Assembly (NCBI GenBank): GCA_037444005.1
Contig: JBBING010000091.1
Coordinates: 1 to 9,347 of the forward strand
Source of the DNA: DATLZC01 sp037444005
GTDB lineage: Bacteria > Chloroflexota > Dehalococcoidia > DSTF01 > JACRBR01
Length of the DNA: 9,347 bases
Direction of reading: 5' to 3'
In this document: in pieces, positions 1 through 5,611 of the stretch
Numbering within the stretch: the stretch's first letter is position 1
How the letters are laid out: each line of letters starts with the position of its first letter
The notes under the pieces: generated by a model
What the model was told of the DNA's origin: nothing
Seen by the model: the letters and a program-made list of their open reading frames with translations, nothing else
Database searches by the model: none
Translations under genes and position numbers: made by a program

Positions 1-1196
1 ATGGGCACGCCGAAGGGGTCGGTGCCCTCGTAGTCCTTGTTCTCGATGGCCTGCTGAATCTTGTTGAAGTCGTAGATGGTGACGTGCGGGTCGAGCTTGC
101 CGCCCACCACGATGTAGCGGCCGCTGGGGTCGACGTCGGCCCCGTGCGGGCTCTTCGGCTCCGGGATGAAGTAGAGCAGGCCCTCGTCGATGGCCGTCTG
201 GAGCCGAATTACCTTGATGCCGTTCATCACCTCGTACTTGCCCGCGGCGATGACTTCTTCGGCCTTCTTCCAGTTCACGACGTGGAGGAAGTCGAAGTTG
301 TTCTTCGAAGCGCCCGCCTCGAGCGGTTCGCCGCCTTCCATGTCACCGCCGGTGGCCATCTCGGAGTTGAACGAGCCGATGAAGCCCCAGCCCTCGCTCA
401 CCTTCTTCCCGGCGTCGGCCAGGTCCTGGCTGTAGGGCGGGATTTCGATCTCGAAGCTCTCGTCCAGGTTGATGCGGCCGGTATTCGGGTCGATCTTCAA
501 CCAGGCCGAGACGCTGCGGAACTTCTCCTGGTACTCGCTCACGTCGGCGTAGGTCCCGGGCGGCCAGGGCATCGGGTACTTCGCCGAGATGTGGACGTAC
601 TCCGAGTTCGGCGTGACGAACATGCCGCCGTGCGACGTCTCGATGTTCGGCACGGCGACAATCTGCTTCACCCGGAAGTCCCGCAGGTCGACCATGGCCA
701 TGCGGCCGTTGGCGCGGTCGTTGATGTACAGCCAGCGGCCGTCGTACTCGCCGCCGGTCTCGCTGATGGCCGGGTGGTGGGTGTCACCCCACGTCAGGTC
801 CGCTCCCGCGGGGATCGTGGGGTTGCCTTCCTTCAGGATCGTGTCGCCCCAGTCGGCGCCGTAGCCGTAGCCCTGCCACGGCTCGGGGGTGAACACACCG
901 ATGACCTTGAGGATGCGCATCGACGGGATGCCGATGACCAGCACCTGGCCGGAGTGCCCGCCCGAGGCGAACATGACGTAGTCGTCGTACTTTCCCGGCG
1001 GGACGAATTGCTGGAGGGCGTGCTTCATGTCCTCCGGCGTGAGGCCTCGCTGCTCCGCGATGGCCTGCAGATCGCCCGGGACCTCGCCGCCGGCGCCCTC
1101 CTCTTCTTCGCCTCCGCAACTGGCGCTCACCGCCATCGCCCCTAAGGCGACGGCCCCTACGGCGATGAGCGCGAGCAGCTTCAAACGCTGCTTCAT
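1..1196 (-). CDS. nosZ: Nitrous oxide reductase NosZ, N-terminal part (clade II-like, Sec/lipoprotein signal)
   Basis: This is the multicopper enzyme that reduces N2O to N2 on the outer face of the membrane, the last step of denitrification. The 398 visible residues cover the signal and most of the beta-propeller carrying the CuZ site; the gene runs off the left edge, so the C-terminal CuA domain is not seen. Five of the family's seven CuZ histidines are recognisable: H140 and H141 in DTHHP, H189 in ETSHGGM, H305 in FLHVVNW and H351 in SPHGADVDP. GGEYDGRWLYINDRANGR (about 147-164) is also typical of NosZ. The N-terminus (MKQRLKLLALIAVGAVALG) is a Sec-type signal without twin arginines, as in clade II enzymes. 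It ends in SASC (Cys27) followed by an acidic stretch, so the enzyme may be a lipoprotein. The ATG at 1196 is supported by AAAGGAGGG 9 nt upstream. The gene lies downstream of and co-directional with a two-component system, but has its own 232-bp upstream region. Confidence 0.95.
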   Translation of the reverse strand, partial: MKQRLKLLALIAVGAVALGAMAVSASCGGEEEEGAGGEVPGDLQAIAEQRGLTPEDMKHALQQFVPPGKYDDYVMFASGGHSGQVLVIGIPSMRILKVIGVFTPEPWQGYGYGADWGDTILKEGNPTIPAGADLTWGDTHHPAISETGGEYDGRWLYINDRANGRMAMVDLRDFRVKQIVAVPNIETSHGGMFVTPNSEYVHISAKYPMPWPPGTYADVSEYQEKFRSVSAWLKIDPNTGRINLDESFEIEIPPYSQDLADAGKKVSEGWGFIGSFNSEMATGGDMEGGEPLEAGASKNNFDFLHVVNWKKAEEVIAAGKYEVMNGIKVIRLQTAIDEGLLYFIPEPKSPHGADVDPSGRYIVVGGKLDPHVTIYDFNKIQQAIENKDYEGTDPFGVP

Positions 1197-1205
1197 GACG
1201 GTTGA

Positions 1206-1214
1206 CCCTCCTTT
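1206..1214 (-). promoter_or_regulatory. Strong ribosome-binding site of nosZ
   Basis: On the minus strand the sequence AAAGGAGGG lies 9 nt before the ATG at 1196. It is a near-perfect anti-Shine-Dalgarno match and fixes the nosZ start. Confidence 0.8.
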
Positions 1215-1226
1215 CTGCCGGACGCT

Positions 1227-1277
1227 CTGGAACGGGACCTCCGTTGCAGCCGGCCTCTGCCCGGACTCCGTTCCAGC
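1227..1277 (-). repeat. Inverted repeat with nested direct repeat in the nosZ leader
   Basis: Read on the minus strand, CTGGAACGG (1276-1268) and CCGTTCCAG (1235-1227) form a perfect 9-bp inverted repeat separated by 32 nt. A short inner pairing, GCAG with CTGC, lies in the loop. The same stretch contains two near-identical direct copies: GCTGGAACGGAGTCC (1277-1263) and GCTGCAACGGAGGTCC (1250-1235). They differ by one substitution and one inserted base, and start 27 nt apart. The element ends 12 nt upstream of the nosZ Shine-Dalgarno sequence, so it probably lies in the transcribed leader. It could be an RNA hairpin affecting translation or a protein-binding site; the sequence alone does not decide. 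Confidence 0.5.
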
Positions 1278-1332
1278 TAACGCAAATGCATCACTGAAAT
1301 GGTCGCGGCTGACCGCGGGCACTGGTAGGGCC

Positions 1333-1361
1333 TGTGGTCACATCTTGTGAGGAACGTCACA
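1333..1361. promoter_or_regulatory. CRP/FNR-family operator cluster upstream of nosZ
   Basis: TGTGA (1346-1350), six bases, then TCACA (1357-1361) is an exact match to the palindrome bound by CRP-type regulators. Directly to its left TCACA (1338-1342) is separated by only TCT from the same TGTGA, giving a second perfect palindrome. Overlapping both, TGTGG-TCACA (1333-1342) makes a fourth, imperfect half-site. The cluster lies about 150 bp upstream of the nosZ start, between nosZ and the kinase gene. CRP/FNR-family proteins (FNR, DNR, NNR) commonly activate nos genes under low oxygen or nitric oxide. The half-site here is the CRP-like TGTGA rather than FNR-like TTGAT. No convincing -10 box could be assigned, so the promoter itself is not placed. 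Confidence 0.6.
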
Positions 1362-1400
1362 GAGCGTTGGACAGGCCGAATGGCCCGCCGATGTGACACA

Positions 1401-1422
1401 CGTCCCGTGCGGATTCGGGACG
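1401..1422 (-). terminator. Possible terminator hairpin after the histidine kinase gene
   Basis: CGTCCCG (1401-1407) and CGGGACG (1416-1422) form a perfect 7-bp stem with an 8-nt loop, starting 6 bp past the kinase stop codon. This placement suits a transcription terminator. However, no T-run follows on the minus strand, so it may be only a weak or factor-assisted terminator, and read-through into nosZ is possible. Confidence 0.4.
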
Positions 1423-1428
1423 AGGCGG

Positions 1429-2736
1429 CTACGCCCCCGTGGGGAGCGTCACCCGTACCCGCGTGCCCTCGCCCGGCTGGCTCGCGATCTCGATGGAGCC
1501 GCCGTGCGCGTCAGCGATGGCGCGCGCGATGGACAGCCCGAGGCCGAGCCCGCCCATGGCCCGCGAGCGCGCCTTGTCGACGCGGTAGAAGCGCTCGAAT
1601 ACCCGGGGAAGGTGTTCTTTCGGAATGCCGATACCGGTGTCCTCGATGGTGACGCAGGCGTGGCCGTCGGCGCTCGATGCGCTGAGCGTCACCCGGCCCG
1701 GCGGCTCGGTGTACTTGACGGCGTTGTCGACCAGGATGAGGAAGAGCTCGCGCAGCCGGTCGGCGTCGCCCGTTACTTCGGCGTGGGCCGGCTCGGCTGC
1801 GAAGTCGATGCCGCGCTCCTCGGCCAGGCGCCGTCCGGCCCGAGCCACTGATGCAAGCACATCATAGAGATCGAGTGGCGCCCTACGTACCTCCAGCGAT
1901 CCGCGGTCGGCTTCCGCCAGCGTGAGCAGGTCCGTGACCAGGCGTCCCATGTGCTGGGCGTCGGCCACGATGTCGGCCAGCGCCTCGCGGTCCGAAGGGC
2001 GGGCCTTGCGGAGCAGCGCCTCCGCGTTGGCCTGGATGACCGCGATGGGGGTGCGCAGCTCGTGGGAGGCGTCGGCGATGAAGCGACGCTGCCGCTGGAA
2101 CGCGGCGCTCACCGGCCGGGTCGCCAGCTCGGCCACCCACAGGCCGCCCAGCCCCGCGAGCAAAAGGCCCGCCGCGGTCCCGATGAGCAGCAGGAACAGC
2201 AGCCGCTCCAGCGCGTCGTTGCGGCTGGTCAGCGAGCGGCCGGTGACGACGTAGCCCAGCACCGAACCCTGCTCGCCTGCTACCGGCCTGGCCAGCAGGC
2301 GGACGGGTCCGTCCGGGGTCGAGACGTCGTCCTTCCAGGCGCCCGTGCGGTCCGCTCCTTCGCGGGCCGAGGGGAGAGGCAGCGAGGAGGTGGGGACGTT
2401 CTGCGGATTGGCGATGACCTGGCCCGTGGGGTCGAGCACGAGCAGGAACACGTCGCCGGAGCCGGCGAGGAGCTGGCTCGTCGTCAGCGCGAGAAAGTCG
2501 TCGTCGATCTCGTGCTCGTGCTCTTCCCGTCCTTCGCCGCGGCTTCGGCGGTCGCCCTCGGGCAGCCGCTGCAGGATGCTCGCCGCCTGGGCGTTGACGT
2601 CCTGCAGGCTGTCGTCGATTTCGTCGTCCAGCGAGCGCGCCACCATCACGTAGACCAGGGACCCGACCATGAGCAGCGTGAGGCCGAGAATGGCGACGTA
2701 CCAGATGGTGAGCTGGATGCGCAGGCGGCGAAACAT
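1429..2736 (-). CDS. Membrane sensor histidine kinase, partner of the adjacent response regulator
   Basis: This autophosphorylates on histidine and passes phosphate to the response regulator encoded just upstream. Counting from the ATG at 2736 it has 435 residues. TM1 spans about 9-32, an extracytoplasmic loop about 33-176, and TM2 about 177-202. The H-box is FIADASHELRTP with phospho-acceptor His225, the N-box is LVDNAVKYT (Asn338), the G1 box DTGIGI (366-371), the F-box FERFYR (380-385) and the G2 box GGLGLGL (395-401). Only about 22 residues separate TM2 from His225, so there is no full HAMP domain. The loop holds an acidic/His patch, EEHEHEIDDD (about 71-80), which might bind metal; the true signal is unknown. 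The ATG overlaps the regulator's stop by one base (TGATG) with GAGG 5 nt upstream; a GTG one codon earlier (2739) is the alternative. It is translationally coupled to the regulator and ends 232 bp before nosZ. Confidence 0.93.
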   Translation of the reverse strand: MFRRLRIQLTIWYVAILGLTLLMVGSLVYVMVARSLDDEIDDSLQDVNAQAASILQRLPEGDRRSRGEGREEHEHEIDDDFLALTTSQLLAGSGDVFLLVLDPTGQVIANPQNVPTSSLPLPSAREGADRTGAWKDDVSTPDGPVRLLARPVAGEQGSVLGYVVTGRSLTSRNDALERLLFLLLIGTAAGLLLAGLGGLWVAELATRPVSAAFQRQRRFIADASHELRTPIAVIQANAEALLRKARPSDREALADIVADAQHMGRLVTDLLTLAEADRGSLEVRRAPLDLYDVLASVARAGRRLAEERGIDFAAEPAHAEVTGDADRLRELFLILVDNAVKYTEPPGRVTLSASSADGHACVTIEDTGIGIPKEHLPRVFERFYRVDKARSRAMGGLGLGLSIARAIADAHGGSIEIASQPGEGTRVRVTLPTGA

Positions 2737-3404
2737 CACGTCCTCAGCATGTACCCGACGCCCCGGATCGTGTGCAGGAGGCGCTTCGGGAATCCGCGGT
2801 CGATCTTGTTCCGCAAGTAGTGGACATAAATATCGACGACGTTGCTGGTGAACGCGCGGTCGTACTGCCAGACGCTGTCGAGAATCTGCGTGCGCGACAG
2901 CACCTGGTTAGGATGCCGCATGAAGAACTCGAGGAGCTGGAACTCCTTCACGGAGAGCGGAATCTCCTTACCGCCCCGCACGGCCGAGTGGCGCGAGACG
3001 TCGAGCGTGAGGTCCGCGACCCTCAGGGGCTGGTCGGCGAACGTCGGCGCGCGCCGGGTGAGGGCGCGGATGCGCGCCTGCAGCTCCGCGAGCGCGAACG
3101 GCTTCACGAGATAGTCGTCCGCGCCCACGTCGAGTCCCCGCACGCGGTCGTCCACGGCGCTGCGGGCGGTGAGCATGAGGATCGGCGTCTCGACGCCCGC
3201 GGCGCGGAGCGACCGGCACACGTCGAAGCCATCCATCTTCGGGAGCATCACGTCGAGGATGATGAGGTCGATCCCCGGCTCGCTCCCGAGCTCGAGCGCC
3301 TGTTGGCCGTCGGACGCCACGTCGACCACGTGGCCGTCCTCTTGCAGCACCCGCCGGAGCACGCGGGCGAGGCGCACATCGTCTTCGGCGATCAGGATGT
3401 GCAT
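2736..3404 (-). CDS. OmpR/PhoB-family response regulator
   Basis: This is a DNA-binding transcription factor switched by phosphorylation from the adjacent kinase. It has 222 residues. The receiver domain (about 1-118) has the acidic pair Asp8/Asp9 in LIAEDD, phospho-acceptor Asp51 in ILDVMLPKMDG, Thr79 in MLTA and Lys101 in LVKPF. A winged-helix output domain (about 125-222) carries the typical PLSVKEFQLLEFFMRHP and NVVDIYVHYLRNKID segments and ends in TIRGVGYMLRT. The ATG at 3404 was chosen over an in-frame ATG at 3440 because GGAGGA lies just before it and the protein then begins at the conserved receiver strand. The gene is transcribed away from apbE across a 128-bp divergent region that contains an 11-bp-phased direct repeat, a likely binding site for this protein. 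Targets are not proven; apbE and its own operon are the most likely. Confidence 0.95.
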   Translation of the reverse strand: MHILIAEDDVRLARVLRRVLQEDGHVVDVASDGQQALELGSEPGIDLIILDVMLPKMDGFDVCRSLRAAGVETPILMLTARSAVDDRVRGLDVGADDYLVKPFALAELQARIRALTRRAPTFADQPLRVADLTLDVSRHSAVRGGKEIPLSVKEFQLLEFFMRHPNQVLSRTQILDSVWQYDRAFTSNVVDIYVHYLRNKIDRGFPKRLLHTIRGVGYMLRT

Positions 3405-3407
3405 GGC

Positions 3408-3413
3408 TCCTCC
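3408..3413 (-). promoter_or_regulatory. Ribosome-binding site of the response regulator
   Basis: GGAGGA on the minus strand ends 3 nt before the ATG at 3404. The core GGAGG is 4 nt from the start, slightly close, but much better than anything before the upstream in-frame ATG at 3440. It therefore decides the start. Confidence 0.6.
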
Positions 3414-3472
3414 AACGGTACCCGACACAGTATTCCGCATTCGCGGGCGCTCCGCAGGGAAGATTGGACGGT

Positions 3473-3490
3473 TCTCATCCTTCTCTCATC
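3473..3490. promoter_or_regulatory. 11-bp-phased direct repeat, probable response-regulator operator
   Basis: TCTCATC occurs at 3473-3479 and again at 3484-3490, exactly 11 bp apart, in the only stretch between the divergent regulator and apbE genes. OmpR/PhoB-family regulators typically bind as head-to-tail dimers to direct repeats spaced 11 bp. The location allows control of both the two-component operon and the apbE operon. The assignment to the neighbouring regulator is inference from spacing and position. Confidence 0.5.
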
Positions 3491-3522
3491 GGGCTCCAAT
3501 GTCCGTTCGCCAGACTGTTGTC

Positions 3523-3527
3523 AGGTG
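3523..3527 (+). promoter_or_regulatory. Ribosome-binding site deciding the apbE GTG start
   Basis: AGGTG lies 5 nt before the GTG at 3533. The only earlier in-frame start is a TTG at 3464 with no comparable site, so this favours GTG 3533. Confidence 0.5.
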
Positions 3528-3532
3528 CGGAC

Positions 3533-4597
3533 GTGAACGAACGAGGTATCCGGTTCCACACGATTCGGTTCCGCGCCCTGGGAACAGAGGCGCTCGTGTA
3601 CTCACCGGCTGCGATCGAGCTCCGCGACCGGCTCATGGAGCGGATCGAAGAGTACGAAGGGCGCTTCAGCAGGTTCCGGCCCGAAAGCGAGGTGTTCCTC
3701 CTCTCCTCGCGTTCGGGCCGGGCCGTTCCCGTCTCGCCAGAGCTGTTCGACCTGCTCGCTCGCGCCATGGCCTTCTGGCGGGAGACGGCGGGGATGTTCG
3801 ACCCGCTCATCCTGCCGGCCCTCGAGGCTGCTGGATACGACCGCTCGTTCGAAACCCTGTCCGCACACAGCGACGAACCGCCGCCGTCGCCGCCGCGGCT
3901 CGCGTCCTTCGGCGACGTCGTCCTCGATCCCGAACGGCGCACTGTCCGGCTGCCCGAGGGGGCGCGGTTGGATCTGGGCGGCATCGCCAAGGGCTGGGTC
4001 ATCGACCGTCTCGCTGGCATGCTGAAGCCGTATGGTCCTTCCTTGATAGATATCGGCGGCGACATGGTCGCGCATGGGGATGGACCCGACGGAGGGCCGG
4101 GCTGGCTCGTCGCCGTCGCCAACCCCATCGAGACCGACCGCGATCTGTGTTGGATCCGGCTGCGCGACGAAGCCGTCGCCACGTCGACCACAGTGCGCCG
4201 GCGGTGGATCCGCGCGGGCCGCTGGCTGCATCACCTCATCGACCCGCGGACCGGCGAGCCCTCGCAGACCGACGTCTTGCAGGCGACGGTCATCGGCACG
4301 GACGCCACCACCGCCGACGTCTGGGCGAAAACGGCGCTGCTCCTCGGTGCGCGCGAGGGCTACGCATGGCTGGAGGCGCGCGATCTCGCCGCCGCGCTCT
4401 TCACCCATTCCGGCCATCTTCTGCGCACACCCCGCTGGGAACGCCACGAAGTCCCGATGCGTGCATCACGAGACGAGGGAGGGATCGATGCGAAGCAGGA
4501 TGGCATTGATGGTGGCGCTCGCACTCGCAGCAGTCGCGGGCTTCGGGCTCCTGGTCGCGGGAGCGGGTGGCTTCTTCAGCGCAGACGCTCAGCCTGA
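3533..4597 (+). CDS. apbE: FAD:protein FMN transferase (ApbE family; NosX-like by context)
   Basis: ApbE enzymes split FAD and attach FMN covalently to Thr/Ser of target redox proteins outside the cytoplasm. From GTG 3533 there are 354 residues. Family hallmarks run in order: RALGTEA (14-20), FSRFRPESE (45-53), TAGMFDP (85-91), LDLGGIAKGWVID (147-158), LIDIGGD (171-177), VATSTT (215-220), HHLIDPRTGEPS (233-244) and ADVWAKTALLLG (261-272). No signal peptide or lipobox is visible, which is odd for a family that usually acts outside the membrane. Homology ends near residue 303; the last roughly 50 residues are Arg/Gly-rich, and 110 bp overlap the next gene in another frame, so the tail may be non-functional or reflect an indel. 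It is first in a four-gene operon with a membrane haem protein. The ApbE paralogue NosX flavinylates NosR for N2O reduction in classical denitrifiers; a similar role beside nosZ is possible but unproven, and no target protein is seen here. Confidence 0.93.
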   Translation: MNERGIRFHTIRFRALGTEALVYSPAAIELRDRLMERIEEYEGRFSRFRPESEVFLLSSRSGRAVPVSPELFDLLARAMAFWRETAGMFDPLILPALEAAGYDRSFETLSAHSDEPPPSPPRLASFGDVVLDPERRTVRLPEGARLDLGGIAKGWVIDRLAGMLKPYGPSLIDIGGDMVAHGDGPDGGPGWLVAVANPIETDRDLCWIRLRDEAVATSTTVRRRWIRAGRWLHHLIDPRTGEPSQTDVLQATVIGTDATTADVWAKTALLLGAREGYAWLEARDLAAALFTHSGHLLRTPRWERHEVPMRASRDEGGIDAKQDGIDGGARTRSSRGLRAPGRGSGWLLQRRRSA

Positions 4598-4826
4598 GGC
4601 CGCGCCCGTCGCCGCGCCCGGCGACCTCGTCCAGTTCGTCACCGCAACTCCCGCGCCCTCCGGGCGGGCTTCGTCCGCGGAGCCGCCGCCCGTCTTTGCC
4701 GACGAGGATGACGATCGGTGGGAGGAGGAACACGAGCGCGCTGAGCGCGCCGGCCGGGAGGACGACGACCATGACGAGCACGAGGCCGACGAAGAAGGCG
4801 AATGGGAGCACGAGGACGATGACTAA
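4488..4826 (+). CDS. Small exported or membrane-anchored protein with Asp/Glu/His-rich tail
   Basis: I do not recognise a family. The 112-residue product has an N-terminal hydrophobic segment (MALMVALALAAVAGFGLLVAG, about 5-25). This is either a signal peptide, possibly cut after ADA near residue 34, or a membrane anchor. A Pro/Ala/Thr linker with VTATPAPSG (about 51-59) follows, resembling the spacers of exported Chloroflexota proteins. From about residue 70 to the end it is almost entirely acidic with interspersed His and Trp, for example EDDDHDEHEADEEGEWEHED. Such a tail could bind copper or another cation outside the membrane, or interact with a basic partner; it has no Cys. GGAGGG lies 4 nt before the ATG at 4488. 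The start overlaps the apbE end by 110 bp, and the stop overlaps the next gene by 8 bp, so it is clearly part of the operon. The hydrophobic leader in this frame supports real coding. Confidence 0.75.
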   Translation: MRSRMALMVALALAAVAGFGLLVAGAGGFFSADAQPEAAPVAAPGDLVQFVTATPAPSGRASSAEPPPVFADEDDDRWEEEHERAERAGREDDDHDEHEADEEGEWEHEDDD

Positions 4827-5049
4827 GCACGGCGCGTCGAAGGCGGTGCTCGCCGTCGGGAGCTTCGTCGCGTTCTCGGCGCTGACGGCGTATTTCGCCG
4901 CCCGAGGCGCCCCGGGCGACGCGACGGCGACGACGACGGCGTCTCAGCCCGCACGCATCGTCGTCGTGCGGCCCAACGGCGATACGGAGACGATCCCTGC
5001 GCCAGAGGCGGCCGCGCCGCGGCCGGTGACCCGCACGAGGGGAAGCTGA
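4819..5049 (+). CDS. 76-residue single-pass membrane protein of unknown function
   Basis: No family is recognised. A short basic N-terminus (MTKHGASK) is followed by one hydrophobic segment, about residues 9-27 (AVLAVGSFVAFSALTAYFA). An Ala/Thr/Pro-rich tail then contains IVVVRPNGDTETIPAPE (about 47-63). The tail probably lies outside the cytoplasm. There are no Cys, and His only at position 4, so a haem or metal role for this protein alone is unlikely. The ATG at 4819 overlaps the preceding gene's stop by 8 bp. Its own TGA overlaps the next ATG by one base (TGATG), so it is translationally coupled to the cytochrome gene. A role as an assembly or accessory subunit of the membrane cytochrome is a reasonable guess from this coupling, nothing more. 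Confidence 0.7.
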   Translation: MTKHGASKAVLAVGSFVAFSALTAYFAARGAPGDATATTTASQPARIVVVRPNGDTETIPAPEAAAPRPVTRTRGS

Positions 5050-5606
5050 TGGAAGGGAACCCTCACTTCTTCTGGGAGGTCTCGCGCGCGTCGGGGGTCA
5101 TCGCTTTCGCGCTGCTGTGGCTGGCGACGGCGCTCGGGCTCGGCATCACGTCACGCGCGAGCGATATCATCGCGCCGCGCGCGTGGGTCTTCGAGATGCA
5201 CAAGTTCGCGTCGCTGCTGGCGCTGGCGTTCGTGGGCGTCCACGCGTTCGCGCTCATCCCGGACCCGGCGACGGACTTTCGGCCGCTCGACCTCGTCGTT
5301 CCCGGCGGCGCGCCCTACCGGCCGCTCGCCGTGGCGCTCGGGGTCCTGGCGATGTACGGCGCCGTGGTGAGCGCGGGGAGCTTCTACATCAAGCGCCGCA
5401 TCGGCCACCGAACCTGGCGCGCGCTGCACTTCCTGACGTTCGCCACCTTCGCGCTCGCTCTCTACCACGGCGTCTTCGCCGGGACCGATACCGCCCTCCC
5501 GTGGATGCGGTGGATGTACATCGCTGGCTTCTGGTCGGTGTTCAGCCTGACGCTGTACCGTGTGCTCACCGCGCCCGAGCCGCGGCCGCGGGCGCGCCCC
5601 GCGTGA
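5049..5606 (+). CDS. Ferric-reductase-like transmembrane b-type cytochrome
   Basis: This is an integral membrane haem protein expected to carry electrons across the membrane. The 185 residues form about five helices (roughly 14-33, 50-70, 93-112, 125-143 and 155-173). His51 and His64 in the second helix (EMHKFASLLALAFVGVHAFA) and His127 and His140 in the fourth (ALHFLTFATFALALYHG) are each spaced 13 residues apart. This is the paired bis-haem ligand pattern of the ferric reductase/NADPH oxidase/MsrQ membrane domain. There is no FAD- or NAD-binding domain, so it needs separate electron donor and acceptor partners, as MsrQ does. It is the last gene of the apbE operon and starts within the stop of the 76-residue protein (TGATG). 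Combination with ApbE suggests electron transfer to a flavinylated or other extracytoplasmic protein. MsrQ with an MsrP partner is an alternative, but no MsrP is present here. Its stop is 5 bp from the convergent permease gene. Confidence 0.85.
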   Translation: MEGNPHFFWEVSRASGVIAFALLWLATALGLGITSRASDIIAPRAWVFEMHKFASLLALAFVGVHAFALIPDPATDFRPLDLVVPGGAPYRPLAVALGVLAMYGAVVSAGSFYIKRRIGHRTWRALHFLTFATFALALYHGVFAGTDTALPWMRWMYIAGFWSVFSLTLYRVLTAPEPRPRARPA

Positions 5607-5611
5607 GGTCG

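Noticed and set aside
84..1145. A 353-codon open frame on the plus strand opposite nosZ.
   Set aside because: The minus strand encodes unmistakable NosZ with its copper ligands; the plus-strand product is a low-complexity mirror.
3464..3532. Longer apbE start at a TTG (3464).
   Set aside because: It lacks a Shine-Dalgarno sequence, covers the probable operator repeat and adds no signal peptide; GTG 3533 has AGGTG at good spacing.
4918..4950. GDATATTTAS in the 76-residue protein as a possible covalent flavin site.
   Set aside because: The Asp and Thr spacing does not fit D-x-x-[ST]-x-A-[ST], and there is no FMN-binding domain around it.
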